Assembly: GCA_013398615.1 (NCBI GenBank)
Contig: VZSR01001685.1
Coordinates: 4,433,019-4,497,018, forward strand
Origin: Brachypodius melanocephalos
Taxonomy: Eukaryota > Chordata > Aves > Passeriformes > Pycnonotidae
Length of the DNA stretch: 64,000 bases
Direction of reading: 5' to 3'
The stretch's first letter is position 1. Each line of letters begins with the position of its first letter. The notes below the pieces were generated by a model. The model saw nothing but the letters and a program-made list of their open reading frames with translations. It was not told the origin of the DNA and ran no database searches. Below, in pieces: positions 1 through 10,863 of the stretch. Made by a program: the position numbers and the translations under genes.

Positions 1-1840
1 TCCAGCACTGTCAGCCATCAAATGGCATTGAACAAAGTTATTTTACCCACTAACAACAGAGACAAATTTATCCTCAGAGGCAGGGATTGAAGGTGCTGCT
101 TAGATGCTGACTGTAGAGTAGGATTCTTCTTGGACGTTTTCATCGTGAAAACTCTTCACTGTTAACTCCTCACAACTCAAACAAAGCTTCCTCTACTCTT
201 GCCCTTAAATTGGAAGAGTATGACTTCCTTGTGAAGAAAGTGAGAAAGCTAAGAACACGACAGGATAGAAATTTTTAAGGAAAAAAATCAAACTCCACAA
301 TATATGAAAGACATACTGCTCAGTCTGTTCTCCATTGCTAGCAGAGAGAGCATGGAGACAGACCAGTGGCTGTGAAGAACATGGAGAGTGTCCCAACTAG
401 CCATTCACATACCAATACATCTGCTTAAACCCCTGGGACACTTACCTTCATGGCTTTCAAAGAAAGTTTAAGGATTCAACAGGCCAAACTACTGGGTAAG
501 TTTCATAGGGAAATGATAGTGGGGTGATCATGATAAATTATAGTGGAAAGGGTTGACACAGAGGAATTTTGTTCTGCTATCAAACTCCAAGTCCCTGGGC
601 TCCAGATACTATCAAAGCCCTCCTGCTTGAAGCCCCCTTGGCTGAGAGATCAGCACAAGCACAGCCTTGGAAAATATGGGTCTGAGAGAGCAGCAGTGTT
701 ATTGCAGCTATATCATAGCATTGTGATATATTCTCACAGGGAAAAGAGTCTCTTTGGGTGCTTGTAAGAGGCTGGAAGGGCTTGAAGGCTACACTGTATT
801 AGTAAGTAATGACCTTACTAGAAACCAAACATTTTGGTTATCCGCTGTTGCCAAGGGCTGAGCAGAAATTAAAAAGGGTGTGAGTATCCCTCTGGAAAGG
901 TTTTGGAGCAGAGGTTGGGCAGCCTGCGGGGAGAAAACCTGGGAGAGGCACAGCGTGGGGTGCACGCCTGGGTGGATCCACGTTGCTCCGTAATGAGGTG
1001 CTTGTGTTAAGAAAGCCAAGCCCCAGGATGAGAGACGCATCCGATACAGGCACTGGGGCACAGGCGCTCATAGAAAGGCTCAGAGCGAGGACTGTGCCCA
1101 TCCATAAAACCCAAACCAAACAGCAACAAAAAAAGGCCCAGCAAGGAAGTTACTACCTGTGCCTCCTGGCCTCTTTTGCTAAAAAGCAAAAGGTTGCAAA
1201 TATCAGAGAAGTGAATGTAGCGTTTAATCTGTATACAGGGTATTACCTTCTCCTCAGTAACTTTTAGGCTTTTCTACCACATTTATTCTGTAATGTCAAA
1301 TGCTTTCACTTCTCTGTTTATCCAGACTCCAGCCTCTGATTTGTAAAGGCATTACTACAGCACAGAGCAAAGAAACATAGCACTAATCCATACTATTTAT
1401 TTTATGGTAAAAGAAAAATGAGAGAATATCAAGCCAAATGGGCCTCCTTGACATTACAGGAAAAACAAACAGCAAAACATTAGACCAGGTCTTCACCTGA
1501 CCTCAAGACAAGTGCATGGGAATATCCCACATCATTTTTATATAGTTTATTTCTAACAACATTTACGTTTCCAATTAGCCACTCTATCTCTTCAGCTTCC
1601 AATAGGGCACAGTCAAGTGCTTCAGTAGCTTTGCACTGATTTGGGGTTTAGGCTTCCTCTTTTAGCACTTTGAAGTCTGTAACAAAATGCATTTCCAGTC
1701 TCACACTGGTACTCCAAGACAAGGAAGCAGCCCCACTCCCACTGCTGGAGACCACCAGCAGCAAAAGGTAAAAGGCCTTTTCAGCAGTAAAAATACACTC
1801 AGCCAACCATGGGCACAGCCAGGCTGCCTCTTTTCCACTT

Positions 1841-1866
1841 AAAAAAAAAAAAAAAAAAAAAAAAAA
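1841..1866 (+). repeat. Poly-A tract (26 A)
   Basis: An uninterrupted run of 26 A. It could be a simple homopolymer or the tail of a retrocopied transcript. No open frame or recognisable transcript body lies immediately upstream, and avian CR1 machinery seldom produces poly-A retrocopies, so a plain homopolymer is the preferred reading. Confidence 0.95.
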
Positions 1867-3576
1867 CCCTCATCTAATTAATTGGAAAAAAAATAACAGA
1901 AAACATATACTGCCAATTTAACAATCGATTTTCACCACTTTTTATTTTCTGAGTTTTACTTGAGGAATGATGCATGCATCAAGAAGTCTGCCTTTTTATT
2001 ATGATTAAACACTGAAACATAGCATATTTACAGCTAAATTTATTGTCACATTCAGTCTGGAATTGGCCATTTGGCTGACTAAGTTGTACCACATGAAGGC
2101 ACCATGACATGTACTATTAAGAAATGAGAAATGGCAGATGGGCATTTCCAAAGAACCATCAGCTTTGCAAATGGCAATGCTACAGCTGAATGTCATCTGC
2201 TAAAAATGTTTATCAAAGGTGAGGATCCAGGCTTAACATCCTCCCTGAACGTGCTGAAGCATTTCCTCCCACTTTGGGAAGAAGTTTGCTATTTCCGGCA
2301 ATAGACTACTTCATAAAATAATTTTAATATTAGCATTGGCCAAGATATTTCTCTCAGTTTGAACCTTCTTTTGCCCTGGTGTGCCCAAACCACTGCTTAT
2401 CATTTGACTCTGGATTGTCAGAACGAGCAGCCCACACACATGTACCCAAAACACACCTAGACTGAAAATTAAAGGATGTCTAAATGGAATTTAAATTTAA
2501 TCAAATATGAATGAAAATTTAATTTAAAATAATTTTTTAAATATTCTCATATCAGAGTAAGCACAATGTTGCTCGATATGAATGGTGTTATATGATGCAG
2601 CAGTCTGCGATTCCAGGTCTGTGGAGAATCCTTTTCCAAGTCCAGTGACCCTCAAGTTCCATAAGGCACTACACCACTGCACTTCCTCTGGAGTCTCATT
2701 GGCTTCTTTTCTGCCTTTATGTGACTGCTATTCATTGAGCTCCAGGTGGCTTCACATGCCAAGGCCACCTTCTGGTAGTGACTGCCACCCAAACTGTCCC
2801 CTTTAGCAAGTGGAAAAGGATGTAGTACTTCACTGAAGCAAGCAAATAGGGAAGGAGGTCTTGTATCCCAGCTGAATATAAATTTGAAAGAGAAGCATTT
2901 AAAATGTTCAGTCCTTGGCCTGTGTGATATGCCCCTCTGTCTCCGTAAGGACTGCCACAGTCCAAGAGGCAAAGGTAGCACCTGGCCAGTTGGAGATTAA
3001 ACAGTTCTCTAACAAGACACTTCCAGGAGAACTACCCATTCTCTTGAAATGAAAAGAAACAAAGAAGAAAACACAGTATTTCACCTACATAAAGTTTGGG
3101 ATCAAAACTTAAAAGCCAGCCTTCTAGGCTTGAAGACAAACCTAAAGAAGAAAGCATTCATGTTCTAATCACTGATCATGAGGATAAGGAAGAACTAGGT
3201 TGTGACCAAAAGCTATCACTGTCAGGTGACAACAGTGCTCTCAAATTCATTTTCACAGTTTCACACTCTTCTCTAATTCTATTAAAGGTTTTAACACTGA
3301 AGAGGAGACTTTCAAACAATGCAATGCTATATTTAAAATAGTACTGCTGAATGCTACTGAATGTAACATATTTAGATGGCAAACTCTTAGAGACTATGGT
3401 TCTATCTTCTTTCATGTACTTTTGCTGAGAATATTATCTGTACTCCAAAAATTGCTTACCCTAAATAAAACATCTAAGGAATACAATGGAATGTGATCTG
3501 TTACTATCTGTGTGCTGAGTAAGGGGCATTGCAAAAAAGCAATCTGTTTCTCCCAAGAACTAAGACAGTCAGAGTT

Positions 3577-3596
3577 GTCTTAGAGTGTCTTAGAGT
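3577..3596. repeat. 10-bp tandem duplication
   Basis: GTCTTAGAGT occurs twice head-to-tail without a mismatch. A small local duplication, probably replication slippage. Confidence 0.9.
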
Positions 3597-3943
3597 AACC
3601 TTGAAAATTCATAAAATAAGAGTGCAATTGTTAAGAAAATTGCAGACATTTTATTAAGGCCAAGACCAATTTCATGAAGCAGAGGGAAACAAAACTGGAA
3701 CAGAGGGGGGTGAGAATTCTCTGCTACATATTCAAGTTGAATTTTTAAATGAAATGTTTATCTGTACTTGAAAATCATGCAAATAATGACAGCAGCAATG
3801 TGGGAGATCTGTATTAATGAATGTTATAAATGAATTTTCAACTGTTTTCAATATTAATTATACTATATACTTAATAGAAGACATTTCAAACCTGTTTTTC
3901 TATTTTACATTGAGCCTCAATTATAATTGTGAGGAAGAAGGAA

Positions 3944-3993
3944 TTATATATATATATGTAATATCTTCATATATATATACATATATAATATAT
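3944..3993. repeat. TA-rich microsatellite
   Basis: Interrupted (TA)n with several alternating TA blocks separated by GTAATATCTTC and similar. It accounts for the long open frame that spans it and has no coding significance. Confidence 0.9.
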
Positions 3994-4489
3994 CTTCAGC
4001 AGCAGATATACCAGTTACATATCAGTTTTGCTCAAAATAAAGAAAACAATCTCATTGGATTGTTGATTTGGCTTTGCCCTATTTTTGGTTATTCTTTAAA
4101 ATTACCTTTTAAATATACTTACTATCTTAGAGTGGCAAAAGTGTTTCTTAAAATACTTGCGTACTGTGAAATGGAAGAATGGATGCAGCATTTCTGTAAC
4201 ATTAAAATATTTCTATACAAGTTGCACAGACATAGAAACATGTCACACCCCCCAAAATAAGATGTCTAAACAAGGCCAAGCTATAAGGAAAGCAATGGAG
4301 TAATAGTCCAGCAAAAGGAGAGTTAATACTTTAAACACCCACGACTCCTAATCTATTTTTTATCAATTATTCCAAGAGCTCAACAGAATCTACTTAAACA
4401 CTGAGATGATAAAGTAGTATAGGTGGGTTGCTAACTTTAAAAATGTACACTTATTATCCAGGGAACCAGCAATAAGAACATCATTTTTA

Positions 4490-4890
4490 CAGAAAAGTAA
4501 GGCTGGAAGTGCTCTCATGAAGTCCATTCCCCTGCCCGAGGGCAAAATCAACGATACATAAACCATTCCTGACAGATATTTGTCTAACTTGTTCTTAAAA
4601 ACCTTCAGTGACAGAGACTTTGCAACCTCCCTAGGCAATCGGCTGCAGTCCTTAACTATTCTTACCATTAGAAAGATTTTCCTAATGTCTAACCTCAATC
4701 TCTCCACTACAGTAAGCTTGACTGTTACTTTGTGCTCCAGAGAGCTCCCCAGCAGAACTGGAAAACAGTTTCTATTACTTTACTCTTTACATGAAATTTC
4801 CATATATTTTAAAATGGTTATCACATCTTCCCTCACTCTCCCATTCCCTAAATGCATAATGGCCAACTGGGTCATACACAATCTGCTGGA
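4490..4890 (-). mobile_element. CR1 LINE, 3' end (older subfamily)
   Basis: Read on the minus strand this matches the C-terminal end of CR1 open reading frame 2 and the element's 3' terminus. Around 4580-4700 the minus-strand frame has a hydrophobic LDIRKIF segment, then SRLPREVAKSLSLKVFKNKLD, the usual end of the CR1 reverse-transcriptase protein (family pattern: N-M-R-K-N-F-F, then RLPREVV-SPSL-FK-LD). The terminus near 4490-4520, in antisense, reads as the common CCTTCCAGCC type of CR1 ending. The segment from about 4800 to 4890 fits the preceding part of the family (GDLI region in antisense) but is more diverged, so the right boundary is soft. Avian CR1 copies are typically 5'-truncated like this. 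The form (IRKIF, KNKLDKYLSG) resembles older sauropsid subfamilies more than the copy at 46.5 kb. Confidence 0.85.
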
Positions 4891-6459
4891 GCAATTTATC
4901 TGGTCTCCCATGTCGTGCCCTCAAGGAGCCTCCCTATCCTGGCACTGCCACCCCTGTACCAGAGACATCTCCACCCAAAACGCAGGCAGTTAAGCAAAGC
5001 AAGATGCAGGGAGAGAAGCCAAACTGGATGGCAGGCTCTCAGATTGCCTTCCTGAAAAGAAAGATCCCACAAAAACCCGCAGAAGCCACTGTGGAAGAGA
5101 TGTGAAGTGGGGAAAGGTACTCATCCCAGAGAAGGGCAGACGAACAGAGGAAGGGTTGAGTCTAGAAAAGAGGGAGAGAGGCTCTTACACAACCTGGAAT
5201 TAGACTGCAGTTAGTTGTCTGGAAGTGGGAAAGGTCTGGAAACAAAGGTGAAGGAAAGTAGTGGAAAGCAGGAAGATTACCAGAGGGGTAGGGAATTCAG
5301 AAGGGAAATGAAACCGAACGTATAAATGGGGAGGGATGAAGGAGCCTCAATACAGAGAGAGTGGATATGGGCACTGATGAGAGAAGAGGCACAGAGAGGT
5401 TGGGACAGCATGAAACACAGGACAAGAAGCGCAGCAGAAGTCCTGCATGCCAGGAAATACAGCTCAGAGGTGGGGACACTGGAGAAGCTCCACCAAGTTT
5501 CTATGAGCATGAGGATCTTCTAACAAGAATTCTGTTTCTCTGCTGAAGCAGGGCCCATGGGAGTATCAGCCAAGCTGAGAAGTTGCTCCTTGGGAGTAAC
5601 CTGGTCTCTCTGGATATGGCCCAAGGTCAAGCTTCCATGACAATGACTTTCAGACATAAGGTTGTGAGGGATTATGGAAAGATTTGATGGTGCCATCACT
5701 TTCACAAGGAAAGGTGTGAGGGAGAAGATATGCAGCTATGACAGAATGGGATCAGGAGATGACAGGAAATGTCAGAGCTAGACTGAAGGGCAGGGGCCCA
5801 CTGCACAGAGCAATCTCTTACTATTTATTCCAGTTTCCATAGCACCAGAACTAATAATCCCTCCAAGCAGTGCTGAGGGTCACAGGGCAGGAACGCCTCT
5901 GAGTCAGCCCAGGTCTGACAGAGCTTGTGCTGAGATGGAGTTAACAAAATCCTGATGAACCTAAGCTGACCTTGCAAGGTCGGGAGGCTTCATACACTGA
6001 TTCCTAATCCATCCCACAGTGTTCCCGTTATCCTTTGATCATCCTGGATGTCCCTGTGCCACCCACTCCCCAGTGATGGAGAGCAGATTTCAGAATCACA
6101 CTGTTCTCCTAAACGAGCACTCAAACCACACACTAGTGAAGAAAGTGGCTGATTTTAAAAACAGACCTTGGCTGTCCAGAATCCCCAGCACTGGCACAGC
6201 ACTGAGAATGGCCAATGCAGAAAGTGCAGAACTTGGTGTGCAGGTGTGAAGGTCCTTCTGACCATCACGCCAAAGCACTGCTGTGTCACAGACACATCAT
6301 CTTGTCATGCAGCTCAGTGCATCGGACATGCCCTGACATAAATCTGCACTGCTTCTGGGAACCTAGGAAAAAAATATTCAGAAAATTTGAGAGTTACTGC
6401 TCTAGTCTGGAAAAAAACCCCTTTTTTGAGTGCCCAAGGGTCATGTTGTCTAGCTAGAC
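4891..6459. other. Purine-rich, gene-free segment between two CR1 pieces
   Basis: From about 5010 to 5500 the + strand is strongly purine-rich (many GGGA, GAAAG and AGAGG runs), so several antisense open frames rich in Ser, Leu and Pro appear; they are composition artefacts. No known repeat family recognised. The segment lies between the CR1 3' end at 4490-4890 and the upstream CR1 coding region at 6460-7500, which are in matching order and orientation, so it may be an insertion into one old CR1. Confidence 0.5.
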
Positions 6460-7500
6460 CTCTGGCCATCCACTCTGCTCTTCTCTGGATGCTTCCAACA
6501 GGCCTACAGAGCGCTGCTCAGAGCAGAAATTGTACACTAGCCACACAAATGCCAAGCAGAGCGGAAAAATTATTTTGCAGGCAGACTCCTGTCCATATAT
6601 TCTAGCATAATATTCATGGCATAGTACTGTTGATTCATAGCCATTTTCTGAACTCTTGCAACTGCCCATCTGTTTTCTGCAGACCTGGTGTCTCACCAGC
6701 CATTCTACATTTTGATTTGCACAGTTGATTATTCCTGTTGAACCACAATTTAGAACTTGTCCTTGATGAACTGCATCATATTTATTTCAGATCAGACCTC
6801 CAATATATCACATTAATTTTGAATTCTAATCCTGTGCTTAGAGGGTTTACATCCTCCCCCTGGTTGGTGTCATCTGGAAATTTTGCATGCAGATTCTATC
6901 ATCTAAATCATTAATTAAAATATTGAATATTTTCTGGCAATCCAGGGCAGAATCCCACTTGACAGATCCTTCTGGTTTGACTGCAAATCACTACTAATTA
7001 TTCTGAGAAGAGATTTCCAGCCAACTGTGTACCTACCTTGTAGCCCATTGTGCCACTTTGTTTATGAGAAGCCGAAAAGACTTCCAAAAATCAAAATATA
7101 TTATTTCTCTACTTACAGGGAAATTAGGCTCCCCTGACAAGGTACCTTCTGGGGGAAAAAATCCATACAGATTCATTTACCATATTATTATCTACAGGCT
7201 AATTATTAAAAAATTCAGCTGACTATTTGATTCAAACTTTTCCCCCCAAGAATATAAGATAAGCTAGCTACTCCAAAGGGGACAGGGAAGGACCCAGAAG
7301 AGTTTATACATAGATGCAGTGTTTGCTCTTTCACTGATGTTGTGAACCTAAACTGTCCTCCAAATGTTCTCCAGTGTAGCCACTAATTGTTCAGAGATTG
7401 CTTCAGCTATTTCACCCTATGTTGAAGAGATAATTCAATAAACACCATCTTGTTCTAAAACACCCATTACCCTACCTCATTAGTTTATAATCTGTTCTTT
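6460..7500 (-). mobile_element. Ancient CR1 LINE fragment, reverse-transcriptase region
   Basis: On the minus strand, decayed but collinear pieces of CR1 open reading frame 2 can be followed. Near 7440-7380 a stretch reads IAEAISEQLVATLENIWRT, like the segment just before the RT core (LAE-IAEPLS-I-E-SW-TGE). Near 7240 comes a GGKV-type match to the PGK-ME-II segment. Near 7100-7050 comes IIYFDFWKSF, matching the catalytic-region motif VIYLDFSKAFD. Near 6910-6880 comes NDLDD, followed by a DDT-like stretch corresponding to the F-ADDTKL motif. Near 6530, VWLVYNFCSEQ matches the PHLEYCVQFWAP segment. Many stops and frameshifts are present, so the copy is dead. It makes no product. Confidence 0.8.
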
Positions 7501-8160
7501 TCCTGCTCTAGTTGGAATCCTTACCTTTCTCAAGGTCGCAGTTCTTTTCCTGCCACTTGATTACAGATCACCTCTTTAGGCAAAGAACAAAAAATTACAT
7601 TAACAACTCAATCCTCTCTGCACCCTCAGATCACGAGGTTTTTAACTGACATTTTGTAATTCCCTGTCAACTAGCAGCCCAGAAATTTGGTCTTCCTCTT
7701 ATTACTACAAAGAATGCAGTATGTTTTGCTGTTACCATGCCCTTCATTACTTGTACCTTGTTCTGTGAACTGGCCTACCTGATTTGACCCTCTCATTTTT
7801 CTCATCTTCTTTTACAGTCATCTCCAGTAACATATCAAGTTTCCACCTTCTGTACGAGCCCTCAATTATCAGATCATACAGTTTTGTCTCTTCTTACTCT
7901 TTTTTACTGGAATGCCTTTCATCTGGGCTTTTTATACTCTTTATTATGACTGGAAAGAAAAAGTTATTTCCTTTAAAAATTGCCCAAATTTCTCAGGTTT
8001 GTATCCCAAGAAGCCTTACCTATCAGTTCTATGAGCTCAATGCAATCTACTTTCTTGCATACTGTTGCTTTTACTCTCAATTTCTCTCTTCTCACCTTCT
8101 GGAAAATTACAGGCTCCCTCTTTCCTGATTGGTACCACTCAAATTGCATTTTACCATCAT
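7501..8160 (-). mobile_element. Possible 5' extension of the ancient CR1
   Basis: Continuing upstream on the minus strand, short stretches resemble the linker between the CR1 endonuclease and RT domains (for example a VNVIFCSLPKE segment near 7590, comparable to LNAFFASVF-E). The similarity is weak and interrupted. No endonuclease motif is seen, so the element's 5' limit cannot be set by eye. It could instead be unrelated AT-rich DNA. Confidence 0.3.
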
Positions 8161-10776
8161 AGGCACATCCATCTCTTTCCTAATCAAGCACTTCCCTTCC
8201 ACTGCTCTTTCTACATTCTGTAAACCTGAACCTGTAATAATCACATGATCTACTGAATTTAGTATTTAGTCTGTAAAGTGAAAATATTCAAAACATTTGC
8301 TATTGTTTGGTAATACATGATAAAATGACTGGCTGAGCCCATCTCTTGGGACAAGAGCCATCTGCAAAAATCTTAATCTTTGGCATCAGTTCCAGTAAAA
8401 TGAGCAGACAGACAGGATCAAAATATCTCCTAGCCATAACTGCAAACCTTTACAGGTCACAGCAATTAGCAAAGTGGAAAGGAGGTTTAGGAAATACTCT
8501 GACCGTGGCTACACAGAGGCACTGTCCTCCCAGGCTTCTTCTGCCAGCACTCTGGTCAGCTGTAAATTGAAATGATTACTCCGGTTGTTGCAATAGCTGC
8601 AATCACTTAGCATCTCTAGATTCAGTGTTGACACAACACAGGTTTCAGATACCAAAGCTTTTTTGCACAAATTAACTCCCTTCTCATGTGGCCATGCCCC
8701 CTCTGCTGCTAGCAGATATTGTTCTCTCCTACAGCTAAACTGGAACTCCAACAAAAGAAAAGGAGCACTACAGCAAGGATCTGAGGAGCAACCATATGCA
8801 CCTGCCATTACATTTTTACTGCAACTCTTAAATTAGCACAACACAGTTCAGTGGATTTCTGGGAGAAATACGTACCTACACACTGTTTATTATTGCTGAG
8901 TACATCATATAAACCTAACAAGGAAGAGGAAAGATCTCCAAAAAGCAAATATAGGTATCAATTGATACAAGTTGGAAGTTTTCTCCTCATACGAAGAAAA
9001 TATTCAACCTGTTTCTTTAACAAGTCTCCTGAATGTATGGTGCACCTTCATGTTCAATAATTCTTCAGTACAGCTGCCAATATTTGAATATGTTTATTAA
9101 CATCTTCACTTAAGGGCAATTCCAAAGGAATATAAGAATTTCTTACAGGAGACCAAGCAACCTCCATGCCATTAAGTCTCCAGAATAGGTCTGAATCTGC
9201 TGGGTTGCCCCCACAGTCTGACTGTTGTCCTGGGCTTCCAGGGACCTCTGTTTCATCTCTCTGAATTTTGTGCAGCTCTGCTTGCCAGGTCTTTTCCATC
9301 CAGCAGCAGTCAGGAGGTTACCAGCTTTCCTGGTAACACACACCTGCTCAAGCACCCTGGTCGCAGTGCCAGCTTCTGGGAACTAAGGGTAGCAGACACA
9401 GTGGCAGAAGAGCGTAAAACTGGACAGAAAATCATATGGCAATGCAAGGGTATTAGAAGTAATAGGGTTTCCAGCAAAGGAGAGAGCCAGGTTAAGGAAG
9501 AGAGCAGATCCTCACATCCTCACAGTTGGGAATTTTGGTGGAAAGCAAAAGAGTGACAAAAACTCCTAGGAAAGAGCTGAGGACTGGCAGAGAGCAGGAA
9601 GGACAAAGTGGACAAGAACAGCAGTGTGGAGCTTTCAGAGTGTGCTGCTGGCTAGACAGAGGAAGGAGAGCCCTGCAGTTGTCCCAGGTTTCTCAGCTCC
9701 CATCAGCACTGGAGCACATGTGGAGGAGAACTTCCTGTTTCCTCTCCTTCAGGACACATCTCACTGACATGCACAGAAACCAGGCTGTAAATCAAAGCAA
9801 GGCAACAGAGACAGTTCAGAGCTGCACCACCACTCCAAATCACTGTGCTGGTGCAACAGAATCACACCCCACTGCAGCCTAAACTCCTTCTAAAGGCAAA
9901 TATTCTGTATTAGAAAAATAAATGTCTTGCACATCACTAGTTTACACTGCGGTACTAATCCATTTTCTAGACCTACTAAAACAGAGCAATATCTAGTTGA
10001 TTTTCTATGCATTTTTTTCTGCATCTCCGCTGGCTGGCAGACATGGAAACAAAGCAGCAGGATCTGCTCATCCTCTTTTCTTCCTCCTGCCTCTCGAATC
10101 AGAAACCATCCCATATAGGGAAAGCACTATATGAACTCCAGCAGACTTTACACTAGAGGGAGCTTTCCTCAGAAAGTCGCACCACCGTGGTATCCTCTTT
10201 CTCATTACATTATTTTCAATCCATCTACAGTAAAATACACCAGACTGAAGCGAAACAGTTGCCATTCAAACCCTCCAGTTCAGCCAGTTCGAGCATTGCA
10301 GGGTCAGTGGTGCAGAGGGGGGAGTACAAAGAGAGGGCACCTGGCAAATTCTGCCCAGAGATGTGCTCCAGCAGACAAGATAAGGCTCAACACTGAGAAG
10401 CCTCCTGACATGAACCATGTCTATCCTGCAGCCTCACCAAACTCTTGTGTTGAGCACAAGAGCACCTTTACAGACTACATTTTATACTGACCCAAGAGAC
10501 CACTCATGGTTAAGTTGTTAATGAGTACTTTAATGAGGAAAGCTGAGATAAATTTTCGCAAGGCTCGTGGCCATCCCTTTCTGAAGGCTGAAACATGGAT
10601 AACTGTGTTCCTCACTACTCATACAAGCATTGAACTGGTCTTCAAGTGAATTGTTTTAAAATACTTTTTAAATTGAAAGTACCACAAGATGCTAACAACA
10701 GTCAAGACCTATTAATTTTCTAAACTCCAATAAATTGTCCCAAGAATACGAGCAGAACTAGAACAGAAATCCTTAC

Positions 10777-10863
10777 CTGTGAAAGCGTTTGTGGCCTGAA
10801 AACCAGCTTCCTGCATACTGCTCTTCCAGAGAAGCTTGAGATTCCCGTCTCAACCTGTCTTTA
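10777..10863 (-). other. Candidate 87-nt exon (unproven)
   Basis: The minus strand has a consensus splice donor CAG|GTAAGG at 10777/10776 and a moderate acceptor (TTGTCTCCAG) ending at 10864. Between them one frame is open for 29 codons, and it stays open upstream to about 10907. The exon would start and end in phase 2, so it could be included or skipped without a frameshift. Part of the translation reads KDRLRRESQASLEEQYAG. I recognise no family. No neighbouring exon of the same gene is visible. Chance pseudo-exons of this quality are common in vertebrate noncoding DNA. Confidence 0.2.

Larger units (their letters stand above)
1..4489. other. Gene-free unique DNA
   Basis: No open frame here resembles a known protein. 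AT-rich sequence with a 26-A run at 1841-1866, a TA-rich microsatellite at 3944-3993 and a 10-bp tandem duplication at 3577-3596. The open frame at + 3817-4260 (147 codons) runs straight through the TA-repeat, which accounts for its Ile/Tyr-rich composition, so I do not call it a gene. A splice-donor-like site lies on the minus strand at 445-444, but the short candidate exon beside it has stops in all frames. Confidence 0.6.

Noticed and set aside
446..491. Minus-strand exon with donor AAG|GTAAGT
   Set aside because: Stops in all three frames and a weak acceptor; no better than chance.
1841..1866. Poly-A tract as the tail of a processed pseudogene
   Set aside because: No open frame or recognisable mRNA-like body upstream.
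3817..4260. 147-codon + open frame as a small protein
   Set aside because: It runs through a TA microsatellite; its Ile/Tyr bias is explained by the repeat.
4580..4993. 137-codon + open frame as a gene
   Set aside because: It is the antisense shadow of the CR1 3' end.
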